Part shown: positions 51,356 through 60,831 of the stretch, piece by piece
How the letters are laid out: every line of letters begins with the position of its first letter
Numbering within the stretch: the first letter of the stretch is position 1
Source: Microbacterium sp. 1S1
GTDB lineage: Bacteria > Actinomycetota > Actinomycetes > Actinomycetales > Microbacteriaceae
Length of the DNA: 64,000 nucleotides
Direction: 5' to 3'
NCBI RefSeq assembly: GCF_008271365.1
Contig: NZ_CP043430.1
Coordinates: 1,178,001 to 1,242,000, forward strand
Notes under the pieces: generated by a model
Seen by the model: the letters and a program-made list of their open reading frames with translations, nothing else
What the model was told of the DNA's origin: nothing
Database searches by the model: none
Position numbers and translations under genes: made by a program

Positions 51356-53416
51356 TCAGGACTCGGACGGCGGCCCGGCGGGGCGGTGCGCGCGGCGGCC
51401 CGCCACCACGACGGGCCGTCCCGCCCGCTCCTGACCCGGCAGCGGGCGGGAGCGACGCCCGTAGATGAGCTCGGACGAGTCGAGCAGCCACGGCACCAGG
51501 GTGATCGACACCCCGTGCACGAGCATGAGCTGGTTCGCGAGACGGCGGGCACGCCGGTTGTGCAGGAAGCTCTCCCACCAGTGACCCACGATGTACTGGG
51601 GCAGGTACACCGTGACGACGGAGGAACCGTGCTTCTCGCGGTACTGCCGGATGAACTGCGTCACGGGCTGTGCGAACGACCGGTACGGTGACTCCACGAT
51701 GACGAGGGGCACCGGCACGAGGTGGTCCGCCCACTCCTGCTGCAGGTGCGCGGCGTCCTCCTGCGAGACGGCGACGTGCACGGCGAGGGTCTTGTCGTGC
51801 TTCGCCGCGATGGCGTAGTCGATGGCCTTCATGACGGGCTTCTGCAGATGGTTCACGAGGACGATGGCGACGTCGCCCGAGGCGCCGAAGCGGGTGGTGT
51901 CGTCGATGGCGATCTCGTGCTCGACGTCGCGGTAGTACCGCTTGACGCCGATCATGAGGAAGGCGAGCACGGGGATGGCGAAGAACACGAGATAGGCGCC
52001 GTGCGTGAACTTCGTGATCGTCACGATCACGAGCACGAGCACGGTCAGCGTCGCCCCGGCGGAGTTGATGAGCAGCCCGACCCGCGCCGAGCGCCGGTCC
52101 GCGGCGCCGTCGCGTGTCGCGGGCGCGGGCTCTCGCAGCACCCGCCGCCAGTGCCGCACCATGCCGATCTGGCCCAGGGAGAAGGAGACGAAGACGCCGA
52201 TGATGTAGAGCTGGATCAGCGTCGTCAATCGTGCCTGGAACACCACGAGCACGGCGATCGCCGCGATCCCGAGGAGGATCATGCCGTTCGAGAACACGAG
52301 CCGGTCGCCGCGGGTGTTCAGCGACTTCGGGGCGTAGCCGTCGCGGGCGAGCACAGCGCCGAGCAGCGGGAAGCCGTTGAAGGCGGTGTTCGCCGCGAGC
52401 AGCAGCACGCAGGCCGTGGCCGCCTGCACGATGAAGAACGGGATGCTGCCGCCGCCGAACGTGGCCGCGGCGATCTGCGCCATGAGGCTCGGCTGCGGGG
52501 TCGTGCAGTCGAAGCCGATGAGGTCGCAGGGGTTCTCGGCGTAGTGCACGCCGGCGATGAGGGCGAGGGCGGTGAGGCCGGAGAACAGGCAGATCGCGAT
52601 GGTGCCCATGAGGACGAGGGTGGATTGCGCGTTGCGCACCTTCGGTGCCCGGAACGCGGGAACCCCGTTCGACACCGCCTCGACTCCGGTCAGCGCGGAG
52701 CAGCCGCTCGAGAACGCGCGGAGGATGAGGAGCAGCACGGCCGCCTGGCTCAGGCTCTCGGCCTGCACGGCGAAGTCCGCACTGGAGGCGACCGGAGCGT
52801 CGCCGAGCGCCGTGCGGACGAGCCCGCTGACGATCATGACGCCGACCGAGCCGATGAACACGTACGTGGGGATGGCGAACACGAGCGACGCCTCGCGCAC
52901 GCCGCGGAGGTTCACGATGATGATGAGCACGACGAAGCCGACCGCGAGCTCCACGCGGAGCGGGTCGAGACCCGGCACCGCCGAGATGATGTTGTCGACG
53001 CCGGACGCCACCGACACCGCCACCGTGAGCACGTAGTCGACGAGGAGGGCCGCGGCCACGATCACGCCGGGGACCTCTCCGAGGTTCTTGGACGCGACCT
53101 CGTAGTCGCCGCCGCCGGACGGGTAGGCCTTGATGAGCTGTCGGTAGCTCAGCACCACCACGAGCAGCAGCACCACGACCGCCGCCGCGACGAGCGGCGT
53201 GAAGGACAGGAAGGTGAGGCCGCCGATGAGCAGGATCATCACGAGCTCCTGGGGCGCGTAGGCCACCGAACTCAGTGCGTCGGAGGCGAAGATCGGCAGC
53301 GCCATGCGCTTGGGGAGCAGCTGCTCGTCGACCTGTGCGCTCGTCAGCGGTTCGCCGAGGAGGATGCGCTTGGCGCGCGGCGGCGCGTCCGGGGTCGGCT
53401 TCGTTTGTTCTGACAC
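51356..53416 (-). CDS. KimA-like APC-superfamily potassium permease
   Basis: The 686-residue protein has about 12 helices (residues 40-490) and a roughly 170-residue cytoplasmic tail. MALPIFASDALSSVAYAPQELV, PSGGGDYEVASKNLGE, ALLVDYVLTVAVSVASGVDNI and ANTAFNGFPLLGAVLARDG match the family of B. subtilis KimA (YdaO) and M. tuberculosis Rv2690c, the latter next to Trk genes. High-affinity K+ uptake is therefore likely; amino-acid transport is the alternative. GTG 53416 is chosen by TAGTGT (53425-53430) eight bases upstream. The 23-bp motif shared with kdp lies 37 bases upstream. Confidence 0.82.
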   Translation of the reverse strand: MSEQTKPTPDAPPRAKRILLGEPLTSAQVDEQLLPKRMALPIFASDALSSVAYAPQELVMILLIGGLTFLSFTPLVAAAVVVLLLVVVLSYRQLIKAYPSGGGDYEVASKNLGEVPGVIVAAALLVDYVLTVAVSVASGVDNIISAVPGLDPLRVELAVGFVVLIIIVNLRGVREASLVFAIPTYVFIGSVGVMIVSGLVRTALGDAPVASSADFAVQAESLSQAAVLLLILRAFSSGCSALTGVEAVSNGVPAFRAPKVRNAQSTLVLMGTIAICLFSGLTALALIAGVHYAENPCDLIGFDCTTPQPSLMAQIAAATFGGGSIPFFIVQAATACVLLLAANTAFNGFPLLGAVLARDGYAPKSLNTRGDRLVFSNGMILLGIAAIAVLVVFQARLTTLIQLYIIGVFVSFSLGQIGMVRHWRRVLREPAPATRDGAADRRSARVGLLINSAGATLTVLVLVIVTITKFTHGAYLVFFAIPVLAFLMIGVKRYYRDVEHEIAIDDTTRFGASGDVAIVLVNHLQKPVMKAIDYAIAAKHDKTLAVHVAVSQEDAAHLQQEWADHLVPVPLVIVESPYRSFAQPVTQFIRQYREKHGSSVVTVYLPQYIVGHWWESFLHNRRARRLANQLMLVHGVSITLVPWLLDSSELIYGRRSRPLPGQERAGRPVVVAGRRAHRPAGPPSES

Positions 53417-53448
53417 GTCCGGCGACACTACGCCGGGCGACGCCGTCC

Positions 53449-53513
53449 TCACGCGATCCTCACGGAATCCCTACGGCCCGGTGGCTCTCCCTCACGGAAT
53501 CCTCACGGCCAGC
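53449..53513. promoter_or_regulatory. 11-bp direct-repeat array between KimA-like and VanZ genes
   Basis: TCACGCGATCC (53449-53459) and TCACGGAATCC (53460-53470) are contiguous 11-bp repeats, followed by a weaker CTACGGCCCGG unit. A second pair lies at 53492-53502 (TCACGGAATCC) and 53503-53513 (TCACGGCCAGC). Eleven-base direct repeats are typical of OmpR/PhoB-family binding; TCACnGn-N4-TCACnGn also recalls the mycobacterial PhoP site. The subset 53454-53476 matches the kdp promoter motif. Confidence 0.7.
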
Positions 53514-53516
53514 CGG

Positions 53517-53522
53517 TATCCT
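53517..53522 (+). promoter_or_regulatory. -10 box of the VanZ-RDD gene
   Basis: TATCCT ends seven bases before GTG 53530 with no ribosome site, again a leaderless geometry. It fixes GTG 53530 rather than any upstream reading. Confidence 0.45.
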
Positions 53523-53529
53523 TGCGTCG

Positions 53530-54618
53530 GTGGGGGATCAGGTGGTTCTGGGCATCATCGCCGTGGCGATCGGGCTGGCCGTCGGCGTCGTCCTCTTCGT
53601 GCCCTTCGTCGCGATCAGCTACCGGCGACGAGGGCGGCTCACGCTGGGTCGTACGCTGCTCTGGCTCGCGGCGCTCGTCTACTTCTGGGCCATCTGGACG
53701 TACACGCTGCTGCCGCTCCCCGATCCGGACGCCATCCGCTGCGTGGGGGCGATCACCGACCCGATGTCCGTCGTGCGGGACGTGCGGAAGGCGTTCGCCG
53801 CTCCGGGGAGCCCGCTGAGCCAGCCCGGCCTGCTCCAGCTCGTGTTCAACGTGCTGCTGTTCGTCCCCCTCGGGGCCTTCCTCCGCGTGCTGGGCGGCCG
53901 TGGTCTCCCGACCGCCCTCGTCACCGGGTTCGGGCTTTCGCTGCTCGTCGAGACTACGCAGCTCACCGGCGTCTGGGGCCTGTACCCGTGCGCCTACCGC
54001 TTCTTCGATGTGGGCGACCTGATGACGAACACGACCGGAGCCGTCGTCGGGTCGGTCCTCGCCCTGATGGTGCCACGGTCGCTGCGCGGGCTCCAGGCCC
54101 GCCCCGATGCCGACGCGCCCCGCCCCGTCACCCGTGGACGGCGGGCGTTGGCGATGCTCTGCGACGGGCTCGCGAACGGCTTCGTCGTCGCCGCCGGTGG
54201 TGTCGCCGTGCAGCTCTGGCTCGCATACGTCGTGCAGGATCGTCAGGCCGTGCTCGACGGCACCCTCGCCAGCACGGTCAGCACGGTCGTCGCCTGCGCG
54301 CTGTGGCTCATCGTCATCCTCGCCACCGGGAGGTCGGTCGGCGATCTGGCCGTGCAGCTCCGGTACACCGGTTCCCGTCTGCCGATCGCGCTCAGCCGGT
54401 CGCTGCGGTGGGCGGGTGGCATCGGCGGGCTCACGGCGCTCGGGCTGCTCGGCGGCGTGTTCGGCACGCTCTCCTCGGTGTTGATCCTCGTCGCGATCGT
54501 GCTGCTGTTCACCACGCGCCACGGCCGCGGTCTCCCCGGACTCCTCTCCGGCCAGCACCTGGAGGACGCCCGCGTCACGCTCTCGAATCCACAGGCGTTT
54601 CCGATCACGGATCGATAA
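53530..54618 (+). CDS. VanZ-like membrane protein with RDD-like C-terminal half
   Basis: The 362-residue protein (1089 nt, GTG start) has a VanZ-like first half of five helices (WAIWTYTLLPLPDPD, FNVLLFVPLGAFLRVLGG, LVETTQLTGVW, FDVGDLMTNTTGAVVG) and an RDD-type second half (RRALAMLCDGLANGFVVAAG, RSVGDLAVQLRYTG). VanZ-like proteins are linked to envelope and teicoplanin resistance; RDD proteins are small transporters or antiporters. It diverges from the KimA-like gene over the direct-repeat array and may share its regulator. Confidence 0.8.
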   Translation: MGDQVVLGIIAVAIGLAVGVVLFVPFVAISYRRRGRLTLGRTLLWLAALVYFWAIWTYTLLPLPDPDAIRCVGAITDPMSVVRDVRKAFAAPGSPLSQPGLLQLVFNVLLFVPLGAFLRVLGGRGLPTALVTGFGLSLLVETTQLTGVWGLYPCAYRFFDVGDLMTNTTGAVVGSVLALMVPRSLRGLQARPDADAPRPVTRGRRALAMLCDGLANGFVVAAGGVAVQLWLAYVVQDRQAVLDGTLASTVSTVVACALWLIVILATGRSVGDLAVQLRYTGSRLPIALSRSLRWAGGIGGLTALGLLGGVFGTLSSVLILVAIVLLFTTRHGRGLPGLLSGQHLEDARVTLSNPQAFPITDR

Positions 54619-54621
54619 CGT
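54616..54621 (+). promoter_or_regulatory. -10-like box of the alarmone synthetase gene
   Basis: TAACGT, overlapping the stop codon of the VanZ gene, lies seven bases before ATG 54629. It offers a separate leaderless promoter inside the gene end. Confidence 0.35.
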
Positions 54622-54628
54622 CGTCCGC

Positions 54629-55333
54629 ATGAGCGTGATCCCCGTCGACGAGCACCTGATCTCCGAGGCGAAGGAGCTCCGCGACCAGCTGCAGCGCTTC
54701 CTCCGCGAGTACGAGTTCGGGATGCGCGAGGTGGAGACGAAGATCTCGATCCTCCGTGACGAGTTCACCCACGACCACGCGTACAACCCGATCGAGCACG
54801 TCAAGAGCCGGCTGAAGTCTCCGGACAGCATCGTCGAGAAGATCGCCAGGAAGGGCATCGACGACCCGGACTTCGACCGCATCCGCGCCGAGATCACCGA
54901 CATCGCCGGCGTCCGCGTGACGTGCAGCTTCGTGGCCGATGTGTACCGGCTGTTCGACCTGCTCACGGCGCAGGACGACGTGACCGTGCGCACCGTCAAG
55001 GACTACATCGCGAACCCGAAGCCGAACGGGTACAAGAGCCTGCACGCCATCATCGAGGTGCCCGTGTTCCTCTCGACCGGTGCGCTGTCCGTACCGGTCG
55101 AGGTGCAGTTCCGCACCATCGCGATGGATTTCTGGGCCAGCCTGGAGCACAAGATCTACTACAAGTTCTCGAACCAGGTGCCCGCGCATCTCGTCGACAG
55201 TCTCAGCGATGCCGCGGATGCCGCCGCCGAGCTGGACACCCGCATGGAGCGGTTACACCGGGAGGCGCACGGCGTGCCGCAGCGGCAGCTCGCCCCGCCG
55301 CCCCCGCCCGCGCCGCGGGTCGTCGAGGTCTGA
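54629..55333 (+). CDS. Small alarmone synthetase (RelA/SpoT-domain, RelQ-like)
   Basis: The 234-residue protein is a lone synthetase domain making (p)ppGpp from GTP/GDP and ATP, without hydrolase or regulatory domains. Typical blocks are HVKSRLKSPDSIVEKIARKG (57-76), DIAGVRVTCSFVADVYRLFDLL (91-112), DYIANPKPNGYKSLHA (125-140) and VEVQFRTIAMDFWASLEHKIYYK (157-179). The Pro-rich tail (APPPPPAPRVVEV) is dispensable-looking. Small synthetases are usually stress-induced at transcription. It follows the VanZ gene by 10 bases. Confidence 0.92.
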   Translation: MSVIPVDEHLISEAKELRDQLQRFLREYEFGMREVETKISILRDEFTHDHAYNPIEHVKSRLKSPDSIVEKIARKGIDDPDFDRIRAEITDIAGVRVTCSFVADVYRLFDLLTAQDDVTVRTVKDYIANPKPNGYKSLHAIIEVPVFLSTGALSVPVEVQFRTIAMDFWASLEHKIYYKFSNQVPAHLVDSLSDAADAAAELDTRMERLHREAHGVPQRQLAPPPPPAPRVVEV

Positions 55334-55348
55334 CCGCGTCCGCCCTCC

Positions 55349-56617
55349 TCAGGCGAGGAACTCGCGCGCGGCCGCGGACATCGCGGTGACCCCGACCTCG
55401 ATCGTCGGATGGATCTCGGGCGCGAAGAAGGGGGAGTGATTGGTGGGGATGTCCTTCTCCACGGTGCCCGCCGCGAGGGCCTCGGCGAACCGGGTGGGTT
55501 CGACGCCGCCCCAGAACCAGAAGACGAGCGGCACGTCGGCGTCGCGGGCGAACCATGAGACGTCCTCGCTGCCGGTGAACATGCCGGGGTCGACGACGGC
55601 CGACTCGCCGAGCGCCCGACGCAGGGCCGCGGAGACCCGCGTCGTGGCCTCCTCGTCGTTGATCGTGGCGGGCAGTGTGTGATCGGTGCGGATCTCGGGC
55701 TCGCGCTCGGCGCCGGAGGCCGTCGCCTCGGCGCGCACGATGCGCTCGACGCTCGTGAGCACCTTGTCGCGCACCTCCTCGTTCGGATAGCGGAGGCTGA
55801 GCTCCAGCTTCGCCTCGGCCGGAATGATGTTGTTCTTGAGCCCGGCGTGGATCGAGCCGACCGTCACCACGGCCACCCCCTGCGGATCGATCTCCCGCGA
55901 CGTGATGGTCTGCAGGCGCATCACGGTGGCGGCCGCCATCACGACGGGATCGATGGTCGCGTGCGGGCGGGAGCCATGGCCGCCGCGGCCGTGCAGCGTG
56001 ACCGTGAGCCCGTCGGAGGCGGCCATCTGGGTTCCGCTGCGCACGCCGATGATGCCGGCGGGGAGCGGGGTGACGTGCTGGCCGAGCACCACGTCGGGCT
56101 TCGGATACCGGGTGAGCAGGCCGTCGTCGAGCATCGCCCTGGCACCGGCGCCGTACTCCTCCGCGGGCTGGATGAGCACCACGAGGGTGCCCGACCACTC
56201 GTCGCGGTCCGCGACGAGCCTCTCGACGGCGCCGATCATCGCGGTGACGTGCATGTCGTGGCCGCAGGCGTGCATCACGGGCACCGTCGTGCCTGTCGGG
56301 TCGACACCCTTCGCCGTGCTCGCGTACGCCAGCCCGGTCTGCTCCTCGACGGGCAGGGCGTCCATGTCGGCGCGCACCCACACCACCGGTCGCGGGAACT
56401 CCTCGCCCGCCTGGCTCCCTGAGCCCGTCGAAGGGTCTGAGCCCGTCGGAGGGTTCCGCAGGACGCCGACCACGCCGGTCACGCCGACCCCCTCCTCGAC
56501 GTCGAGCCCGAGGTCGCGGAGGTGCTGGGCGGCGATGCCCGCGGTCCTCGTCTCCTGGAACGACAGCTCCGGGTGCTGGTGCAGATCGATGTAGAGCGCT
56601 TCGAGGTCGATGGCCAT
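55349..56617 (-). CDS. M20-family amidohydrolase with repeat-derived insertion
   Basis: The 422-residue peptidase M20/amidohydrolase (hippurate hydrolase/IAA-amino acid hydrolase type) has metal ligands in MHACGHDMHV, a QPAEEYGAGA acid pair and the lid domain GRGGHGSRPHATIDPV. It would hydrolyse N-acyl amino acids or similar amides in the cytoplasm. Residues about 56-74 (PPTGSDPSTGSGSQAGEE) are a low-complexity insert, in frame, whose DNA is another copy of the CTGAGCC-GTCGAAGGG repeat. The active site is intact. It ends 15 bases from the alarmone synthetase stop, convergent. Confidence 0.9.
   Translation of the reverse strand: MAIDLEALYIDLHQHPELSFQETRTAGIAAQHLRDLGLDVEEGVGVTGVVGVLRNPPTGSDPSTGSGSQAGEEFPRPVVWVRADMDALPVEEQTGLAYASTAKGVDPTGTTVPVMHACGHDMHVTAMIGAVERLVADRDEWSGTLVVLIQPAEEYGAGARAMLDDGLLTRYPKPDVVLGQHVTPLPAGIIGVRSGTQMAASDGLTVTLHGRGGHGSRPHATIDPVVMAAATVMRLQTITSREIDPQGVAVVTVGSIHAGLKNNIIPAEAKLELSLRYPNEEVRDKVLTSVERIVRAEATASGAEREPEIRTDHTLPATINDEEATTRVSAALRRALGESAVVDPGMFTGSEDVSWFARDADVPLVFWFWGGVEPTRFAEALAAGTVEKDIPTNHSPFFAPEIHPTIEVGVTAMSAAAREFLA
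56419..56453. repeat. Dispersed GTCGAAGG repeat inside the M20 gene
   Basis: Two adjacent copies, CTGAGCCCGTCGAAGGG (56419-56435) and CTGAGCCCGTCGGAGGG (56437-56453), lie in frame inside the amidohydrolase gene and encode the Ser/Thr/Gly insert at residues about 56-68. Confidence 0.75.
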
Positions 56618-56639
56618 GCGCCCGAGCCTAGTCGGGTGG

Positions 56640-57284
56640 TCAGGGCTGCGCGTAGGACTCCAGAGCCGGTCCCGGATGCAGCACGCCGTTCACGATCGCG
56701 CGGATCGCGAACTCGCTCGCGGCGCCCAGGGAGACCGCTCCGGGGTGCAGGAGCCACTGGAGCTGCAGGCCGTCCATCACGGCGAGGATCGCGGCGGAGG
56801 CCGCGGCGATGGTCGCGGGTTCGGTCACGCCTTCCTGAGCGCAGAGCTCGCCGAACGCTGCGGTCACCTCCCGGCGCAGCGTCGTGTAGCGCTCCTCGAA
56901 GTACTCGCGGCCGGGGTGGTCGTCGGTCACCGACTCGGACGACAGGACGGTGTAGGCCTGCACGATGCCCGGCCGCTTCTCGTTGGCGAACGCGGTGCGG
57001 ACGAGGTGCAGGAAGAGCTCCGGCCCGTCGGGGATGTGCTTCTCGGCGAGGTCGGCCACGTCGGCCTGGTCGCGGTAGGCGAGCACCTCGAGGAGGAGCT
57101 TCTGCTTCGAGCCGAAGTGATGCAGCACGCCGGCGTGGGTGATGCCGACCTGCTCGGCGACGTCGGCGAGCGTGCCGTTCGTGGAGCCCTTGTTGCCGAA
57201 GATCTCCACCGCCGCCTTGAGGATCTGCTCGCGCTTCTCCCGCGTCGCCGGGCGCACCCGCACCGTGTGCACGTCGTCCGTCAT
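56640..57284 (-). CDS. TetR-family regulator divergent from the ABC-sugar operon
   Basis: The 214-residue regulator has a helix-turn-helix (ILKAAVEIFGNKGSTNGTLADVAEQVGITHAGVLHHFGSKQKLLLEVL, residues 20-67) and a helical ligand domain. ATG 57284 is preferred over upstream readings because it begins just before VRPATREKREQIL. The divergent gap carries two TTAC...GTAA repeats, probably its operators. By position it controls the importer operon starting at 57440. Confidence 0.9.
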   Translation of the reverse strand: MTDDVHTVRVRPATREKREQILKAAVEIFGNKGSTNGTLADVAEQVGITHAGVLHHFGSKQKLLLEVLAYRDQADVADLAEKHIPDGPELFLHLVRTAFANEKRPGIVQAYTVLSSESVTDDHPGREYFEERYTTLRREVTAAFGELCAQEGVTEPATIAAASAAILAVMDGLQLQWLLHPGAVSLGAASEFAIRAIVNGVLHPGPALESYAQP

Positions 57285-57324
57285 GCGCCCACCTCCCGTC
57301 GTCCCGCTCTGCTTGCCATCCAAC

Positions 57325-57370
57325 TTACTCCTCGGTAACCTCTCCACAGCTTACTTTCTCGACAGTAAGC
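57325..57370. promoter_or_regulatory. Inverted-repeat operators in the TetR-importer gap
   Basis: GCTTACT-N8-AGTAAGC (57349-57370) is a perfect 7-bp-arm inverted repeat. A related TTAC-N6-GTAA lies at 57325-57338 (TTAC starts at 57325). Both stand in AT-richer sequence between the divergent starts. Confidence 0.65.
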
Positions 57371-57439
57371 AAAACGCAGCGGCCGGAGGCGGTCCCTCGG
57401 CCGCGACGCCGCACAAGGACCCGTGCCCAAGGAGAAGCA

Positions 57440-59101
57440 ATGAAGCTCACGAAAACCCTGATCGCCGCCAGCGCGGTCGCCGCCCTCGGCGTTTCGGCGC
57501 TCGCCGGATGCTCGGCCGGCGGTGGATCCGACGACGCCGTCGGATCCGCCTCCCTCACCATCGCGAAGCCCGACGGCGCGATCACCACCGAGTCGAACAA
57601 CCCGTTCGTCGGCGACTCCGCGGCGTCGAAGTACGGCTACGCCAAGGTCGTGTTCGAGACCCTGGCCCTCGTGAATCAGACGGGTGACCGCGGCGTGACG
57701 CCGTGGCTCGCCGAGAGCCTCGAATGGAACGACGACTACACGCAGCTCACGGTCGTCCCGCGCGAGGGCGTCACCTGGAGCGACGGTGAGCCGTTCACGG
57801 CCGACGACATCGTCTTCTCGTTCGAGACCGCCTCGATCCCAGCCCTCGACACCGCCGGCCTCAAGTTCGAGGGTGCCGAGGTCGACGGCGACACCGTCGT
57901 GCTGAGCTTCGGCGACTCCAAGTACGTCAACCAGGCACGCGTGCTGCACGTCCCCATCGTCCCCAAGCACATCTGGGAGAAGTTCGAAGACCCCGCCACC
58001 GACCCCGTCAAGGGCGACGATCTCGTCGGCACCGGCCCCTACGCGATGGCGAACTGGTCGACCGAGTCGGTCACGCTCGACGCGCGTGACGACTACTGGG
58101 GCGGCGATCTCGCCGTGCCGGAGCTGCACTACGTCTCCTACGGGGACAACACCGCCCTCACCACGGCCCTCGCGAACGGCGACGCCGACTGGGCGCAGGC
58201 GTTCATCCCGCAGATCGAGGAGCAGTTCCTCTCCGCCGATCCCGAGCACAACAAGTTCCTCGCCTCCCCGACCACCGGCTCCGCCACGCTGTTCATGAAC
58301 CTGCAGCAGAAGCCGTTCGACGACCCCGCCTTCCGTCAGGCGCTCGCCTGGGTGATCGACCGCGACGCCTACGTCGACATCGCGCGGGAGGGTGCCAGCG
58401 AGCCCGTCTGGTCGGTCACGGGCCTGTCGTCGATCCTCGAGGGCGAGATCCAGCCGGAGTTCGAGGGCGTCGAATACGAGGTCGACCCCGAGAAGGCACG
58501 CGGCCTGCTGGAGGCCGCCGGGTACACGTGGAAGGACGACGCGCTCATCGACCCGGACGGCACGCCCGTCTCGTTCACGCTCTCCGTCCCGTCCGGCTGG
58601 ACCGACTGGAACACCGCGCAGGAGCTCATCGCCGAGGACGTGAAGGACGGAATCGGCGCCGAGGTCAAGATCGACATGCCCGACTGGGGTGGCTGGGCCG
58701 ACCCCCGCGACAACGGAACGTTCTCGGCGATCATCCACTGGCTGGAGGACAGCGGCACGGCGTACGGCCTCTACACCTCGACCATGGACCCGCGGTGGAT
58801 CTCGCCGGAGGGCAAGGCCGGCTTCAACTTCGGCCGCTTCGACGACCCGGAGGCGACCGCCGCACTGAACACCTACGCCAACGCCTCGTCCGACGAGGAG
58901 CGCACCGCCGCCATCGACACCCTGCAGACGATCTTCTCGGAGCAGGTGCCGGCCATCCCTCTGGGTGCCCACCCGCTGCTGGGTGAGTTCAACACGCGCA
59001 ACTACGTCGGCTGGCCGTCGGAGGACGACACGTACGCGTCCGCCGACCCGACCCAGCCGAACATCGTGCAGATCTTGACGAAGCTGAAGCCCGCCGAGTA
59101 G
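57440..59101 (+). CDS. Peptide/oligosaccharide ABC transporter binding lipoprotein (SBP family 5)
   Basis: The 553-residue family 5 (OppA/DppA-like) lipoprotein has lipobox LAGC (Cys24). The fold's landmarks include AYAKVVFETLALVNQ-like N-lobe, TPWLAESLEWNDDYTQL, GVTWSDGEPFTADDIVFSFE, KGDDLVGTGPYAM and DDPAFRQALAWVIDRDAYVD. Family 5 proteins bind oligopeptides or, in several bacteria, cello- and other oligosaccharides; the GH3 glycosidase at the operon's end favours the latter. It is the first gene after the TetR-type operators and has AAGGAGAAG before its ATG. Confidence 0.92.
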   Translation: MKLTKTLIAASAVAALGVSALAGCSAGGGSDDAVGSASLTIAKPDGAITTESNNPFVGDSAASKYGYAKVVFETLALVNQTGDRGVTPWLAESLEWNDDYTQLTVVPREGVTWSDGEPFTADDIVFSFETASIPALDTAGLKFEGAEVDGDTVVLSFGDSKYVNQARVLHVPIVPKHIWEKFEDPATDPVKGDDLVGTGPYAMANWSTESVTLDARDDYWGGDLAVPELHYVSYGDNTALTTALANGDADWAQAFIPQIEEQFLSADPEHNKFLASPTTGSATLFMNLQQKPFDDPAFRQALAWVIDRDAYVDIAREGASEPVWSVTGLSSILEGEIQPEFEGVEYEVDPEKARGLLEAAGYTWKDDALIDPDGTPVSFTLSVPSGWTDWNTAQELIAEDVKDGIGAEVKIDMPDWGGWADPRDNGTFSAIIHWLEDSGTAYGLYTSTMDPRWISPEGKAGFNFGRFDDPEATAALNTYANASSDEERTAAIDTLQTIFSEQVPAIPLGAHPLLGEFNTRNYVGWPSEDDTYASADPTQPNIVQILTKLKPAE

Positions 59102-59105
59102 GACG

Positions 59106-59176
59106 TCGACAGGCTCAGCCACCCACCGCGAAGCCTCGACAGGCTCAGCCACCCAGCTGGGTCCCTGAGCCTGTCG
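59106..59176 (+). repeat. Repeat hairpin between binding-protein and ATPase genes
   Basis: TCGACAGGCTCAGCCACCCA occurs twice (59106-59125 and 59136-59155). The second copy's CGACAGGCTCAG (59137-59148) pairs with CTGAGCCTGTCG at 59165-59176. It belongs to the dispersed GTCGAAGG/CTGAGCC family. As a hairpin after the first gene it may attenuate transcription or protect the binding-protein mRNA. Confidence 0.8.
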
Positions 59177-59203
59177 GTGGCCCGCCCCCACGAAGGACGC
59201 CCC

Positions 59204-60024
59204 ATGCCAGATCCCCTGCTCACCGTGCGCGACTTCTCTGTCGTGTACGACGTCGATCCGCCCGTCGAGGCGGTGAAGAACGTGACCCTCGAACTGCAGC
59301 GCGGCGAGATCCTCGGCCTTGCCGGAGAGAGCGGATGCGGCAAGACCACGCTCGCCTACGGGGTCCAGCGCCTGCTGCGCGCTCCGGCCGTCATCACCGG
59401 AGGCAGCGTGACCTTCCACGACGCGGCGGGCGTCGACGTCGACGTCAACGCGCTGGACGTCGACGCGATGCAGCGATTCCGCTGGGACAGGGTGTCGATG
59501 GTGTTCCAGGGCGCGATGAACGCCCTCAACCCTGTCGCCACGATCGGCTCGCAACTGGAGGACGTGTTCGAGATCCACCGCCCCGACATGAACCGCCGGC
59601 AGCGGCGTGCCGAGGTCGAGGAGCTGCTGGAGATCGTCAAGGTCGGACGCCAGCGGGTGCGCTCCTTCCCGCACGAGCTCTCCGGCGGCATGCGTCAGCG
59701 CGTCATGATCGCGATGGCCCTCGCGCTGCGTCCGCAGCTGATGGTCATGGACGAGCCGACGACCGCGCTCGACGTGCTGGTGCAGCGGGAGATCCTGAAG
59801 CAGATCTCGCACCTGCGGCATGAGTTCGGCTTCTCGGTGATCTTCATCACGCACGACCTTCCGCTCCTGCTGGAGATCAGCGACCGGATCGCGATCATGC
59901 GCGAAGGCGAGATCATCGAGCTCGCGAGCGCCGAGCGCATCTGGACGCAGCCGGAGCACGAGTACACGAAGACGCTGCTGTCGTCGTTCCCCCGGCTCAC
60001 CGGGGAGAGAGGAGTGCTGGTGCG

Positions 60025-60028
<4 letters not shown>
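59204..60028 (+). CDS. ABC transporter ATPase (DppD/OppD-type)
   Basis: The 274-residue ATPase has Walker A GESGCGKTT (41-49), Q-loop MVFQGAMNALNPVATI (the family's usual Q-G-A-M-N-A-L-N-P), signature LSGGMRQRVMIAMAL and Walker B MVMDEPTTALD. One of two distinct ATPases of a peptide/sugar importer. ATG 59204 has GAAGGA seven bases upstream. The end overlaps the next ATPase by four bases. Confidence 0.93.
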
Positions 60029-60827
<799 letters not shown>

Positions 60828-60831
<4 letters not shown>

